Shown: positions 26,958-34,819 of the stretch, piece by piece
Layout of the letters: each line of letters begins with the position of its first letter
Numbering within the stretch: position 1 is the first letter of the stretch
NCBI GenBank assembly: GCA_012031475.1
Contig: JAAUTJ010000002.1
Location: 1-34,819 of the forward strand
DNA: 34,819 bases
Direction: 5' to 3'
Source of the DNA: Leptolyngbyaceae cyanobacterium SM1_3_5
GTDB lineage: Bacteria > Cyanobacteriota > Cyanobacteriia > Elainellales > Elainellaceae
Translations under genes and position numbers: made by a program
Notes under the pieces: model-generated
What the model saw: the letters and a program-made list of their open reading frames with translations, nothing else
What the model was told of the DNA's origin: nothing
Database searches by the model: none

Positions 26958-28283
26958 GGGTTTGTAAAATAGTTTGTGTCAAGGGTCAGAAATGAGATCT
27001 AATGAACTACTAAACCAGAGACCTGAAACCCATGACCTTTTCCCCTGAACTTTTAGACGAACTGCTCAAAGGCTACGAGAACCCTGAAGACTTGCTCGGA
27101 CAAGGCGGCATCCTCAAGCAACTGACGGCTGCTCTCGTGGAACGGTGTTTGAATGCTGAACTCAAGACGCAGTTGGAGGAGCAACGCACCGAACCAACGA
27201 CCGAAGCGTCATCGCCGCCTAACCGCCGGAACGGACACAGCAAAAAGACGATCAAGGGCGAGTTTGGGCAAGCCGAAATCAGCATTCCACGCGACCGCAA
27301 TGGCGAGTTTGAGCCCATCATTGTCAAGAAAGGGCAGACCCGATTTGATGGGTTTGACGACAAAATTCTGTGTTTGTATGCGCGAGGGATGAGTACCCGT
27401 GACATTCAAGCCCAACTGCAAGACTTGTATGGCGTCGAGGTATCGGCTGGCCTGATTTCTAATGTCACTGATGCGGTGGAGCAAGAGCGCAAGCTTTGGC
27501 AAAATCGCAGCTTGGATGCGGTCTATCCCATTGTCTACTTCGACGCTCTGGTCGTCAAAGTGCGGCAGGATGGGCGGGTCATCAACAAAGCCATTCACCT
27601 CGCACTTGGGGTGAATCTGGCTGGAACGAAGGAACTTTTGGGGATGTGGATGACCCAGAACGAGTCGGCTAAATTTTGGCTCTCCGTCTTGACCGAGCTG
27701 CAAAACCGAGGACTCAAGGACATCTTGATTGCTTGTGTGGATGGACTAACTGGCTTTCCTGATGCGATTGAAGCGGTTTTTCCCAAAACTCAGGTGCAGT
27801 TGTGCATTGTGCATCTGGTGCGAAATGCTTTGAGCTATGTGTCTTACAAAGATCGCAAAGCGGTCGCTGCCGACTTGCGATTGATCTACACCGCCAGCAC
27901 TGAAGCCGAGGCAGAGCAGCAGCTTGTGAGCTTTGCCGAAACTTGGGACAAGCAGTATCCCACCATTAGCAAATCCTGGCTCAACCACTGGCAGCGGATT
28001 ATCCCGTTTTTCGCCTTCCCGCCTGAAATCCGCAAGGCCATCTACACCACCAACGCGATTGAATCAATGAACATGACCCTGCGAAAAGTGCTCAAGCCGC
28101 ACCGCGCCTTTCCGACCGATGAATCGGCGCTCAAAGTTGTCTACCTGGCGATTGCAAACATCTCGAAGAAATGGACGATGCCGATTCGAGACTGGAAGCC
28201 TGCACTCAATCGATTTGCGATCGAGTTTGAAGGCAGGTTTCCAATCTAATTTTTACCCTTGACACAAACCGATTGACATACCC
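26958..28283 (+). mobile_element. IS256-family insertion sequence, apparently intact (1326 bp)
   Basis: 29-bp imperfect IRs: GGGTTTGTAAAATAGTTTGTGTCAAGGGT (26958-26986) versus reverse complement of 28255-28283 GGGTATGTCAATCGGTTTGTGTCAAGGGT. 8-bp TSD ACGCTGCC at 26950-26957 and 28284-28291. Confidence 0.93.
27032..28249 (+). CDS. IS256-family (MULE/DDE) transposase
   Basis: 405 aa: NGHSKKTIKGEFGQAEISIPRDRNGEFEP...YPIVYFDALVVKVR...CVDGLTGFPDAIEAVFPKTQVQLCIVHLVRN...YTTNAIESMNMTLRK. Confidence 0.96.
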   Translation: MTFSPELLDELLKGYENPEDLLGQGGILKQLTAALVERCLNAELKTQLEEQRTEPTTEASSPPNRRNGHSKKTIKGEFGQAEISIPRDRNGEFEPIIVKKGQTRFDGFDDKILCLYARGMSTRDIQAQLQDLYGVEVSAGLISNVTDAVEQERKLWQNRSLDAVYPIVYFDALVVKVRQDGRVINKAIHLALGVNLAGTKELLGMWMTQNESAKFWLSVLTELQNRGLKDILIACVDGLTGFPDAIEAVFPKTQVQLCIVHLVRNALSYVSYKDRKAVAADLRLIYTASTEAEAEQQLVSFAETWDKQYPTISKSWLNHWQRIIPFFAFPPEIRKAIYTTNAIESMNMTLRKVLKPHRAFPTDESALKVVYLAIANISKKWTMPIRDWKPALNRFAIEFEGRFPI

Positions 28284-28378
28284 ACGCTGCCTAATGCCGA
28301 ATATCGTGATGCCCTAGACCTGTCAAAACTGTTGATGTGTCAATTCCTTTTTTGCGCCGTTTTTCGATCGTAGATGGC

Positions 28379-31300
28379 TCAGGAGCTAGATTGAGTAATA
28401 GCTACCAACGCTACAGGTATCGGTAGAAAATATTTCTGTTGTCCAAGCCTTGGAAGTACTCTGGACTGACTCAACCACTCCGATATCTCCTTTCCTGCTT
28501 CTCTGGCTTCCTCAAGAAGTGAATGATCAACCACATCTACATTATTTTGAACAGCCTCTTTTTCGAGTAACTGAATCACTTGATTAACACAATCAGCAGA
28601 ATAACCATTGGGCTGAATTGGAGAACTCAAGCTGTCGCCAAAAGCGTAGAAGGTCAAATACGACAAGCCACTGTCACCGAAGTTTTCTTCTACTTCAAGC
28701 ATAGGGTGAGTGGCGAACAGCAAATACCGACTCCCCACAAGACTAGGAATCGCTTTGAATAGACTATTGCCAGAAACAATCGTGAAATCTGCTTGACGCT
28801 GCCTAGCTAATGAACAAGCCAAGTCTCCGATCGAATCTGCGCGTTTGAGAGGGCGATGTTTCCATACATCTCCATCTTTACCTCTCCTTTCGTCTTTTAC
28901 CCAAGGACGTAATCCCGCTAAGGAATAGGTGTCACTGCCACCACCAAAGAGATTAAATTCTGGATCAAACGTGATTTTGTTTGCTTTCCAATTCTCGTCT
29001 TTCCGTTTGATGGTTGCCACTACTGCTTGTGCTGTCTCGCTAGTAGTGGCTTGATTAACTGCGAATATCGGTCGTTGCCACTCAACAGTGTTGAAGTTCA
29101 GTTTGAACTCTGCTTGATCACGCAAGGGCAATCCTAGTTTGACCCAGTATTCTAGTCTTTGAGCCAGCATTGCTCTGTCGATTACTGCTTTTGCAATCAA
29201 GTCCTTCTGAAGCTTTCCCAAATTATCATTCATTTTTTGGTTCTGCTCACCTGCTTTCCTCAGAAGCTCATCAATGATTACTGGCTGTTCTTCAACTGCT
29301 GTTTCCACTTCATCCTCATCCAACGAGCCAAGAATTCTCAATCTTAATTGCTCGTCTGCTATGCCTAATTGGTTGAACTTCTCATGTAAAATTTCCTCTC
29401 TTCTAGCCTCATGAGTTTCCGTCATCATCAAGTAATAGGCAACGACATCGCATACTTGTCCAAGTCTTGCAACTCGTCCATTTCGTTGCATCAGAACAGC
29501 AGGTGAGGAGCTTAAATCCCAATGCACAACGCGGTTCGCAACCTGAAAATCAAAACCTTCATCAGCAGCAGATGTGGCAACTAAAACTCGAATCGCAGGC
29601 TTTTCTTCACCGCGAAATCTACGCACTGCTCTCTCTCTTTCGCTATCTCCCATACTGCCAGTCAACTTGTCAGAGATTTTGGGAAGAGCTTTGGTTATGA
29701 TTTCGCAAGTCTGCAAGATCTCTGTGAAGACAAGGAATCGCGAATCAGGATACTCTTCAAGCATTCTTTTCAACCAGTGTAGCTTGGCGTTTTCTACTCC
29801 CTCATTTTGAGATGACGCAGAGAAGTTGAGCAGTCTGGCAGCTAAAGTCGTCAGCTCAAGAATTTCACTTGGTGTTGCACTAAATCCTTTGTCTTCATCG
29901 TCTTTCTTTCGCAAACTCTCGCTAAATCTGTAGATGTCATCAACTTTTCCGCCGCCTGCAAGATTAGCAAGTCTGAAATGGAAACTGTCACTAGGAAAAG
30001 ATACGTCAGCGTATTTGTTGGGACTACCCAAATCAAACTCTGCAATCCTTTGGGAAATTTGAATAATCAGCCTACGCAGACTTTCGGTACTTTCAGAGGT
30101 ATCCTGTCTGTAGATTGCTTGAGTTCTCCAAGTTTTATGTCGAATGCACCAGCGGAACAGCCAAATAGCGCCTGCTATGGAACTGCTCGTTAGCCTCATC
30201 TCAAGCTGTCTTGTCGCGAAACCACCGAAACTTTCACCATTGTCTAGACAAATTCTTTGAACTGTTGCACGTACCTCTCCCATAATGTCGAGATACTCTA
30301 GAGTTGTCTCAAGTTTTATTCGATCGACGGTAAGTCTTGGAAAAAGTGGTTGACCATCCCAACCAGATACATTGTTCTGCTGCCGCCAGATCACTGCGGC
30401 GGTGGAGTCTTCCTTCTTTAACTCTGCTACAAGATGACTTTCACGAACATCGGTTGAAAATGCATTTTCAACTGTGGTTTGATGAGAAATTAAACGCAGT
30501 AGGTTAATGAATTGAGTGCTGGAGCGAAAAGGGGTTGCACTCATCAAAACCACGAGTTTTGGTGATTCTGATTCTTGCCAATACTCACCACTGATTAGCT
30601 GATATGCTGCTTTGTAAGTTTGAGTTGCTAATCTAATTCGCTCAGTCCGATTTAGTTCTTCGCTGCTTCCACAATGATGACATTCATCGATAATTAAAAT
30701 TTCAGGTCTAACTTCTTTAGGTAGATCCTCTTTGTCACTCTCCTCGACATAGAGGCGTGCGGCATCAATACTGGCAACTTGAATGCCACTAGTATTGTTT
30801 TTGCCGTAGCTTCGGAAGGAGTCAACCACTTGGACAATATTCTGGTTTTGCCCATCGACCGTCAGCGCACCTTTCATTACAGATTGCAGCTTAAGGCAAG
30901 CGTCTTCAACAAGTCCCGCCTTTGTGAGATACAAGCATCTGAACCGCTCAAAACTGCCTTTAGCGATCAGCAAGTCTCTCAGAACTAGACCAATCTCAAT
31001 CGTTTTGCCAAGCCCAACTTCATCTGCGATTAACAGGCGATTAACCCTAGTTCCATTGTCTTTCATGTACTGCTGCAAAGCCAGTTGATGAGGAAATGGA
31101 TCTTTGTCGTTTGCGGTAATACGACCGGAAAAAATGTTAGCCAGAATCTCCAACGCACCTAGCCGCATGACAGTATTCACGTAGAAGTCTTGATCAATTG
31201 GTGAATTGCCTAATACACTCTCACCTGGAAAATACTCTCGTGAATCATAAATCCGCTGCACAACCTCTGGGAATTCTGTTTCATACCAAGACCACCCACG

Positions 31301-31471
31301 AAAATTATTGCTAGGTATTCCACGTCTATCTGTTATTTCGTTGATGTTTGCAGTAGCGCCTCGTGTATAGGAGTAGTGGGTAAAAAAACGATCAGAACCG
31401 TTGTTTGGATCGCGAATGAAAACTACATCTGAGTGGTAACCGTCTGATGAAGGAATTTCAAATAAAGGCAT
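28379..31471 (-). CDS. SNF2/RapA-like superfamily 2 helicase (defence-associated type)
   Basis: 1030 aa: LLIADEVGLGKTIEIGLVLRDLL (Walker A), EILIIDECHHCGSSEE (DECH), VVLMSATPFRS (motif III), VLVATSAADEGFDFQVANRVVHWDLSSSPAVLMQRNGRVARLGQ (motifs V/VI). Confidence 0.88.
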   Translation of the reverse strand: MPLFEIPSSDGYHSDVVFIRDPNNGSDRFFTHYSYTRGATANINEITDRRGIPSNNFRGWSWYETEFPEVVQRIYDSREYFPGESVLGNSPIDQDFYVNTVMRLGALEILANIFSGRITANDKDPFPHQLALQQYMKDNGTRVNRLLIADEVGLGKTIEIGLVLRDLLIAKGSFERFRCLYLTKAGLVEDACLKLQSVMKGALTVDGQNQNIVQVVDSFRSYGKNNTSGIQVASIDAARLYVEESDKEDLPKEVRPEILIIDECHHCGSSEELNRTERIRLATQTYKAAYQLISGEYWQESESPKLVVLMSATPFRSSTQFINLLRLISHQTTVENAFSTDVRESHLVAELKKEDSTAAVIWRQQNNVSGWDGQPLFPRLTVDRIKLETTLEYLDIMGEVRATVQRICLDNGESFGGFATRQLEMRLTSSSIAGAIWLFRWCIRHKTWRTQAIYRQDTSESTESLRRLIIQISQRIAEFDLGSPNKYADVSFPSDSFHFRLANLAGGGKVDDIYRFSESLRKKDDEDKGFSATPSEILELTTLAARLLNFSASSQNEGVENAKLHWLKRMLEEYPDSRFLVFTEILQTCEIITKALPKISDKLTGSMGDSERERAVRRFRGEEKPAIRVLVATSAADEGFDFQVANRVVHWDLSSSPAVLMQRNGRVARLGQVCDVVAYYLMMTETHEARREEILHEKFNQLGIADEQLRLRILGSLDEDEVETAVEEQPVIIDELLRKAGEQNQKMNDNLGKLQKDLIAKAVIDRAMLAQRLEYWVKLGLPLRDQAEFKLNFNTVEWQRPIFAVNQATTSETAQAVVATIKRKDENWKANKITFDPEFNLFGGGSDTYSLAGLRPWVKDERRGKDGDVWKHRPLKRADSIGDLACSLARQRQADFTIVSGNSLFKAIPSLVGSRYLLFATHPMLEVEENFGDSGLSYLTFYAFGDSLSSPIQPNGYSADCVNQVIQLLEKEAVQNNVDVVDHSLLEEAREAGKEISEWLSQSRVLPRLGQQKYFLPIPVALVAITQSSS

Positions 31472-31719
31472 GACTTCTACTCCTATTTCTTGAAGTTTTT
31501 ACTACCTAGACTGTGCTTTTAACCCAAAAAACAGAAACATCATTTGAGCTAAACTACAACATTGTGAAATTGACACTGCAAGGTTGACGACGCTACCCAT
31601 TTCAGGGAGGAGTTTAGTTGCGAACTGCTGTAGTGTTCCCAAGTCTTAACAGAAAATCTCTACTATGTCTGGTGTGTCTAATAGCTCATTGGTGTTTTAC
31701 TCACGTTCGTACATTTAAG

Positions 31720-31762
31720 TAGACAAGCATGAATACCCAATACAGGTATTCATGCTTGTCTA
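31720..31762. repeat. Perfect 18-bp-stem hairpin with 7-nt loop
   Basis: TAGACAAGCATGAATACC - CAATACA - GGTATTCATGCTTGTCTA in a divergent intergenic region. Confidence 0.9.
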
Positions 31763-32039
31763 AACTTGGCTTCTCGATGGTTTTCCCTTTTGTCTTTGTT
31801 TTGCTCCCTAAAGCAATTACTCAAAGCTGAGTGAAATCGCTCAACTTCAGTCAACACGAGACATACAGCGATTTTTGGTGTGGACTGGCGATCGCCCCAC
31901 CCACAACGGGAGAATGCGGGTTACGGGGGCGTTGTAGTATGTCCTTCAGTCCAGTTTTAGGCCAGCATCTGTAGTGCGGTTGTAGTATTGCATTCTGCTT
32001 CGATTCGGTTAACTCCCGGTTGCTGGCAAGTCGTCTCTG

Positions 32040-32858
32040 GTGAATCTGGCGGATAATGAAGCATCGAGTTTGGTTGCTGCCATGACTCAAGAACTGCTGG
32101 ATTCGGATGCGATCGTCACCGAGCTTGACATCAGCCATCTGGTCATCGAGGACGACACGCCTGTGGACAACTTGCAATCTGAGAAGCAGCAGCGCTTGCT
32201 GGTGGAACCGCTTTACAGTTCCAAGCCGCTGCCGCCTCCATTTCTGGCGGCTGCCAACGTGGGGCTATTCTACAAGCTCAAAGGTGAACCCGTCGTTCCC
32301 GATGCGATGTTGAGTCTGCGGGTGCAGTGTGCAGACGACTTCTCGCAGAAACGGAACCGCTCCTACTTTGTGTGGGAGTTGGGGAAGCTGCCGGAGGTTT
32401 GCATCGAAATCGTCTCCAATCAGGAAGGTGACGAGCTGGCGCTGAGCCGTAGGTCACAGCAGAAAGGAAAGACGATCGCGAAGAAAGACCAATACGCCCA
32501 AATCGGCATTCCCTACTATGTGGTGTTTGACCCACTCAAGCAGATTCAGGGTCAAGACGAGATGAACGGGGCGCTGTTGCGCGTGTGGACGATCGCATCG
32601 ACCCAATACATAGAAATGACTCCTGCCCCCGGTATCGCGGCTGTGGGTCAGTCGGTTTGGTTGGAAGGAATCGGATTAGGACTAACGCTGTGGTCAGGGC
32701 AGTTTGAGGAGGAAGTCACACGGCTCTGGTTGCGGTGGTGCGATCGCGAGGGTCGTGTCATTCCCACTGGCGCAGAAGGACGAGAAATTGAACGTCAGCG
32801 GGCAGACCGACTTGCCGAACGACTGCGGGAGATGGGCGTTGATCCAGACGAAATGTGA
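32040..32858 (+). CDS. Uma2 family (DUF820) endonuclease-like protein
   Basis: PDAMLSLRVQ...LPEVCIEIVSNQEGDELALSRRSQQKGKTIAKKDQYAQIGIPYYVVFDP: Uma2 signature; C-terminal basic tail. Confidence 0.88.
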   Translation: MNLADNEASSLVAAMTQELLDSDAIVTELDISHLVIEDDTPVDNLQSEKQQRLLVEPLYSSKPLPPPFLAAANVGLFYKLKGEPVVPDAMLSLRVQCADDFSQKRNRSYFVWELGKLPEVCIEIVSNQEGDELALSRRSQQKGKTIAKKDQYAQIGIPYYVVFDPLKQIQGQDEMNGALLRVWTIASTQYIEMTPAPGIAAVGQSVWLEGIGLGLTLWSGQFEEEVTRLWLRWCDREGRVIPTGAEGREIERQRADRLAERLREMGVDPDEM

Positions 32859-33132
32859 GCGCTTGGAGACCTGGAACTGAATCAATGGTTTACACCTCCA
32901 AAGGGATTAGAGGTTTAGTTCTTCTCTAAGATCCTCGACATTGCGTAGCTTTGACCAATCGACTGAAGCCTCAGCCAACAGATCGATCGCCACTGGAACG
33001 AGAGGCTGGGGATCACAGCGATCGCTGCTCCGATGAGACCGCACCGCGACGGCTCTAAGCGTGTCTGGAACGAAGCTTCCTGCTGAGTGAACCGATGCCT
33101 GCGTCGATTGCCCCGATCGCTCCGGGTTGGCG

Positions 33133-34158
33133 TCAGCGATCGCGCTCAACCGAAGTGCGACTGAGCAAGGCGACAGCCTGCCGTTTGGCCGCTTCACCCC
33201 GCCGATCGTACCGAGCCGTCGTCGTCGGACTCGCATGGCCCGCCAACTGCTGCACCGTCACGATGTCCACGCCCGCATCGAGCAGTTCTGAAATAAACGT
33301 GCGCCGAAAATCGTGCGGCGAAAACGCAGCCACACCTGCTTGCGTTGCCCGCTTTTGCAACGCTCCCAAGACGGCCTGATCACTCAGGCGACGTGGCAGC
33401 AAACGCCCCACGCGATGCACGGGATACAGCAGCGCTCCAGCTTCCCCGCCGCGCCACACGACCCAAGCGGCAACGGCCTCCAGTGCCTCCGGTGGTAAGT
33501 AGGCCAGTCGATCTTTTTGTCCCTTGCCATTGCGAATCGTCAGTGCCCCGGTGTGCAACTCGACATCGCACCGATCCAAACCGACGACTTCACTGCGGCG
33601 TAATCCCGCCTGAAGCAGCCCGATCAAGGCGGCATCGCGAACGCCCGCCGCAGTGGGATCGGCCGCACAAGTGTCCAGCAATGCCTGCACCTCTTTCCGA
33701 CTTAACGCCCGCCCCCGCAGTAGTCGGGTTCCTTTGATCGCAGGCAGATCGATTGCCTTGGCATAATCGTCTGCCGCCAGTTGCCCCAACCGCAACGCCT
33801 CTTTCAACACCCGTCGCAGGGCACACAACATCTTATTGGCGGTTGTGGGCGCATAAGTTTCTTGCAGGACAGCCCGAATCGCCGCTGTATGGACATAGCG
33901 CAGCGCTGCCCAATTGAGCGTCAAGGCATCGGCCTGATTTTGGGTGAGCAGGCGGGCGATCGCATCAAGCGACTGGCGCATCGTGCGGCGCGACCCACGA
34001 CCCAGTTGGGATAGATACACAGCGGCGGGATGCTGACTGAGCGGCAGCGCCGTTGTGAGGATCAGCGCGGCGGGGTGTGGGGGAGACGAGGGCGGACATG
34101 GATTGGCGAGCGGCGATAGGCGAGATGGCTTATGAAAACTCCTATTCTCACAAGTCAC
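33133..34158 (-). CDS. Tyrosine recombinase/integrase (XerC/XerD-like)
   Basis: LLQAGLRRSEVVGLDRCDV (Arg), GKGQKDR (Lys), SPHDFRRTF (HxxR), LAGHASPTTTARYDRRG (His...Tyr). Start uncertain: the listed ORF to 34341 includes antisense of the divergent copy; a GTG at 34158 is plausible. Confidence 0.92.
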   Translation of the reverse strand: MTCENRSFHKPSRLSPLANPCPPSSPPHPAALILTTALPLSQHPAAVYLSQLGRGSRRTMRQSLDAIARLLTQNQADALTLNWAALRYVHTAAIRAVLQETYAPTTANKMLCALRRVLKEALRLGQLAADDYAKAIDLPAIKGTRLLRGRALSRKEVQALLDTCAADPTAAGVRDAALIGLLQAGLRRSEVVGLDRCDVELHTGALTIRNGKGQKDRLAYLPPEALEAVAAWVVWRGGEAGALLYPVHRVGRLLPRRLSDQAVLGALQKRATQAGVAAFSPHDFRRTFISELLDAGVDIVTVQQLAGHASPTTTARYDRRGEAAKRQAVALLSRTSVERDR

Positions 34159-34183
34159 CCCACACGCCGCCCAAACCCGCGCC

Positions 34184-34819
34184 ATGTCTGCGATCGCGTC
34201 CGTTCCCACCCCCAATGCGCTGGTGCTGACGACGGCACTGCCGTTAAGCCAGCATCCCGCCGCTGTGTACCTCGGATCGCTCAGTCGCGGGTCACGTCGG
34301 ACGATGCGCCAATCCTTGAATGCGATCGCCCGCCTGCTCACCCAAAATCAGGCCGATGCGCTCACGCTCAATTGGGCAGCGTTGCGGTATGTCCACACGG
34401 CGGCAATTCGATCGCTCTTGCAAGAAACCTATGCCCCCACAACCGCGAATAAAATGCTCTGTGCCCTGCGGCGAGTTCTGAAGGAAGCGCTGCGGTTGGG
34501 GCAACTGGCGGCAGAGGATTACGCCAAGGCGATCGATCTGCCTGCGATCAAGGGAACCCGACTGTTGCGGGGGCGGGCGTTGAGTCGGAAAGAGGTGCAG
34601 GCGTTACTGGCAGCTTGTGCCGCTGACCCGACTCCGGCAGGCGTTCGCGATGCGGCCCTGATCGGGCTACTTCAGGCCGGACTGCGCCGGAGCGAAGTCG
34701 TCGGCTTGGATCGGTGCGATGTGGAATTGACCACTGGGTCACTGACGATTCGCAATGGCAAGGGACAAAAAGACCGACTGGCCTACTTGCCCCGGAGGCA
34801 CTGGAGGCCGTCGCCGCTT
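34184..34819 (+). CDS. Second tyrosine recombinase copy, divergent, truncated by window end and apparently frameshifted
   Basis: MSAIASVPTPNALVLTTALPLSQHPAAVYL...TMRQSLNAIARLLTQNQADALTLNWAALRYVHTAAIRSLLQETYAPTTANKMLCALRRVLKEALRLGQLAAEDYAKAIDLPAIKGTRLLRGRALSRKEVQALL, near-identical to 33133-34158. Absent from the ORF track because it runs off the edge. Confidence 0.85.
   Translation, partial: MSAIASVPTPNALVLTTALPLSQHPAAVYLGSLSRGSRRTMRQSLNAIARLLTQNQADALTLNWAALRYVHTAAIRSLLQETYAPTTANKMLCALRRVLKEALRLGQLAAEDYAKAIDLPAIKGTRLLRGRALSRKEVQALLAACAADPTPAGVRDAALIGLLQAGLRRSEVVGLDRCDVELTTGSLTIRNGKGQKDRLAYLPRRHWRPSPL

Noticed and set aside
31720-31762. Hairpin as a telomere resolution site
   Set aside because: 18-bp arms with a 7-nt loop; known resolution sites are longer, near-perfect palindromes without such a loop. 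Kept only as an unexplained hairpin.
34184-34341. N-terminal ~60-80 aa of listed integrase ORF 33133-34341
   Set aside because: This part is antisense to the start of the divergent second recombinase; the true start is more likely near 34158 or further downstream.

Overview
The window looks like accessory DNA, probably a plasmid, from a cyanobacterium. It is rich in HIP1 (GCGATCGC) sites and carries a large primase-helicase-type plasmid replication protein resembling the CyRepA family (6871-10545, -). Main contents, left to right: (1) a 661-aa protein whose catalytic core looks like a telomere resolvase/protelomerase, with a long C-terminal coiled-coil/DNA-binding extension. (2) Five 19-bp direct repeats, either iterons or sites resembling Tn7-like/CAST TnsB-binding arrays. 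(3) An HTH + PLD-like protein. (4) A broken RTX/proline-linker/alpha-alpha-barrel gene. (5) A rep operon, an uncharacterised membrane protein and two tandem Uma2 genes. (6) A co-oriented cluster (13976-19440, +) encoding a putative HTH/coiled-coil protein, small proteins, a 2-TM/coiled-coil/P-loop ATPase/zinc-ribbon protein and a C-terminally membrane-anchored PD-(D/E)XK-like protein, preceded by a perfect 14-bp inverted repeat. (7) A GT2 glycosyltransferase. (8) A type I R-M locus (hsdM-hsdS-[TA pair + small ORF]-hsdR), with hsdM apparently frameshifted near its end. (9) An intact IS256-family element with 29-bp imperfect IRs and an 8-bp TSD. (10) A SNF2-type helicase. (11) A perfect 18-bp-stem hairpin. 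(12) A third Uma2 gene and a head-to-head pair of near-duplicate tyrosine recombinases. The most interesting items are the telomere-resolvase-like protein, which raises the possibility of a hairpin-ended linear cyanobacterial replicon, and the uncharacterised membrane-ATPase operon, a candidate DNA segregation or transfer system. All calls come from reading the sequence; no database search was run.
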